Notes under the pieces: model-generated
Databases searched by the model: none
What the model was told of the DNA's origin: nothing
Seen by the model: only the letters and a program-made list of their open reading frames with translations
DNA from: Pseudomonas sp. S30
GTDB taxonomy: Bacteria; Pseudomonadota; Gammaproteobacteria; Pseudomonadales; Pseudomonadaceae
Reading direction: 5' to 3'
Length of the DNA stretch: 64,000 nucleotides
NCBI RefSeq assembly: GCF_016518545.1
Contig: NZ_JACVTO010000015.1
Span: 62,001 to 126,000, forward strand
Translations under genes and position numbers: made by a program
Part shown: positions 59,992 to 64,000 of the stretch, piece by piece
How the letters are laid out: each line of letters starts with the position of its first letter
Position numbering within the stretch: position 1 is the stretch's first letter

Positions 59992-60129
59992 ATTCATCTG
60001 GCCGGGTAGTCCCCGCCACCGCTCGCGCCCATCCGCACAAACCCGTGCAATGCGGCCCAGCGCAGGTTAACGTTCAGCCAGGTCGCCGTCCTGTCCGGAC
60101 GGACCGCCCGCACATGACAGGAGACCAGT

Positions 60130-62886
<2,757 letters not shown>

Positions 62887-62909
62887 TGCTCACCGAAGGA
62901 GTCCTCGCC

Positions 62910-63899
62910 ATGCGCGTTCTGTTGTTCAGCAGCCAGCACTACGACCAGGAGAGCTTCACCCAGGCCGCCGTCGGCAGCGCTCTGGAGCTGCACTTCCAGC
63001 CTGCCCGCCTGACCCTGGATACCGCGCCCCTGGCCCAGGGCTTCGAGGTGGTCTGCGCGTTCATCAACGACGAGCTGGACGCCGCCGTGCTGACCTGCCT
63101 GGCCAGTGCCGGCACGCGCCTGATCGCCTTGCGCTCGGCGGGCTACAACCATGTCGACCTGGCGGCGGCTGCACGCCTGGGGCTGACCGTCGTGCGGGTG
63201 CCGGCCTACTCGCCCCATGCCGTGGCCGAGCATGCCGTGGCGCTGATCATGGCACTCAATCGCCGCCTGCACCGCGCCTACAATCGCACCCGCGACGGGG
63301 ATTTCACCTTGCACGGCCTGACCGGTTTCGACCTGCACGGCAAGACCGTCGGCGTGGTCGGCACCGGACAGATCGGCGTGGCGTTCGCACGGATCATGGC
63401 CGGCTTCGGCTGCCAGCTGCTGGCCTACGATCCCACGCCGAACCCCGAGCTGCTCGCCCTGGGCGGGCGCTACCTGCCGTTGCCGGAGCTGCTCGGCCAA
63501 TCACGGATCATCAGCTTGCACTGCCCGCTGACCGAGGCCACCCGCCACCTGATCGACGCCCGCAGCCTGGCCACCCTGCAACCCGGCGCCATGCTGATCA
63601 ATACCGGTCGCGGCGCGCTGGTGGACACCCCTGCGCTGATCGATGCGCTCAAGAGCGGTCGGCTTGGCTATCTCGGCCTGGACGTCTACGAAGAAGAGGC
63701 CCAGTTGTTCTTCGAGGACCGTTCCGATCAGCTGCTGCAGGACGACGTGCTGGCGCGGCTGCTGACCTTCCCTAACGTCATCGTCACGGCCCACCAGGCC
63801 TTCCTCACCCAGGAGGCCCTGGCGGCGATCGCCACCACCACGCTGGACAATGTGCGCCACTGGGCAGCAGCCGATGCGCGCAACATCGTCACGGGGTAG
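62910..63899 (+). CDS. ldhA: D-lactate dehydrogenase (fermentative)
   Basis: A 329-residue D-2-hydroxyacid dehydrogenase. The NAD motif is GKTVGVVGTGQIGVAFARI at about residues 145-163. The catalytic Arg is in NTGRGALVDTPAL, the Glu in LDVYEEEAQLFFED, and the His is in VTAHQAFLT, with the long FFED segment typical of LdhA. It interconverts pyruvate and D-lactate. AAGGAG precedes ATG 62910; an ATG at 62886 touching the gacS stop is less likely. The gacS-ldhA order is conserved in Pseudomonas. Confidence 0.92.
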   Translation: MRVLLFSSQHYDQESFTQAAVGSALELHFQPARLTLDTAPLAQGFEVVCAFINDELDAAVLTCLASAGTRLIALRSAGYNHVDLAAAARLGLTVVRVPAYSPHAVAEHAVALIMALNRRLHRAYNRTRDGDFTLHGLTGFDLHGKTVGVVGTGQIGVAFARIMAGFGCQLLAYDPTPNPELLALGGRYLPLPELLGQSRIISLHCPLTEATRHLIDARSLATLQPGAMLINTGRGALVDTPALIDALKSGRLGYLGLDVYEEEAQLFFEDRSDQLLQDDVLARLLTFPNVIVTAHQAFLTQEALAAIATTTLDNVRHWAAADARNIVTG

Positions 63900-63924
63900 G
63901 ATAAGCGGCATTTCTGGAGGACCC

Positions 63925-64000
63925 ATGGTCGAACACGATTTCCGCTACACCCTTTTCAACCCGCAACACACCTTGATCGAATGCCGCGCCCTGGTACCCG
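63925..64000 (+). CDS. conserved hypothetical protein, N-terminal fragment
   Basis: The first 25 codons (MVEHDFRYTLFNPQHTLIEC...) run off the right edge. TGGAGG lies upstream of the ATG, 25 bases after ldhA, so it is probably in the same transcript. No domain is visible in this piece. Confidence 0.6.
   Translation, partial: MVEHDFRYTLFNPQHTLIECRALVP

Overview
The window is GC-rich, densely packed bacterial chromosome. Its gene content and order point to a fluorescent pseudomonad of the Pseudomonas putida group: tandem fadD1/fadD2 beside an alpha/beta hydrolase and a MaoC hydratase, rnd-ycgL, a signal-peptide-bearing mqo, purM-purN, and cysM-rlmD-relA-mazG next to gacS-ldhA. This placement rests on protein recognition and remembered synteny, not on a search. 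I saw no rRNA, tRNA, CRISPR array, insertion sequence or complete prophage.

Layout. 1-3.7 kb: 5' end of hrpA, a small membrane protein, then a glutamine-synthetase-like/FAD oxidoreductase pair of the gamma-glutamyl polyamine type. 3.8-9.2 kb: fatty acid activation and beta-oxidation/PHA supply (fadD1, fadD2, a lipase-like hydrolase, a PhaJ-type hydratase). 9.2-16.9 kb: a threonine-dehydratase-like enzyme with a divergent MocR regulator, then envelope and stress genes (DUF2790, GNAT, YihY, CsbD, a secreted beta-helix protein, a CvfB-like S1 protein). 17-24.4 kb: DUF6279 lipoprotein, EamA exporter, lpxO, cysK, a DUF748-like protein and a MoxR ATPase/VWA pair. 24.4-28.7 kb: a compact minus-strand run of six genes ending in pxpA-pxpB-pxpC (5-oxoprolinase). 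28.8-35.9 kb: oligopeptidase B, an HNH protein, a TrmH/SpoU methylase, a GlxA-type AraC regulator and several small proteins. 36-45.6 kb: a hydroxyacid dehydrogenase, ycgL-rnd, eptA, a Cys/Met-metabolism PLP enzyme with a divergent Lrp regulator, moaA, a bestrophin and a LysR regulator.

45.6-46.5 kb holds the most unusual item: a solitary phage-tail-collar gene interrupted near its 3' end by a run of ten C (G on the coding strand). As read, translation stops four codons past the run. One inserted G, or two deleted, would restore a classical C-terminus ending RPRNLALLALIKY directly abutting the LysR stop. This is a candidate phase-variable switch, or else a homopolymer sequencing error. The gene has its own AT-rich promoter with a perfect 14-bp palindrome.

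46.6-64 kb: mqo, a PerM-type permease, DUF2066, purM-purN-DUF3108, a small conserved protein with a palindromic leader, and the run cysM-rlmD-relA-mazG-DUF2058. This is followed by divergent gacS (hybrid sensor kinase of the Gac/Rsm cascade) and ldhA. Many start codons are GTG or TTG, and I chose them by Shine-Dalgarno spacing and family N-termini. Several intergenic palindromes look like operators and are listed as findings.
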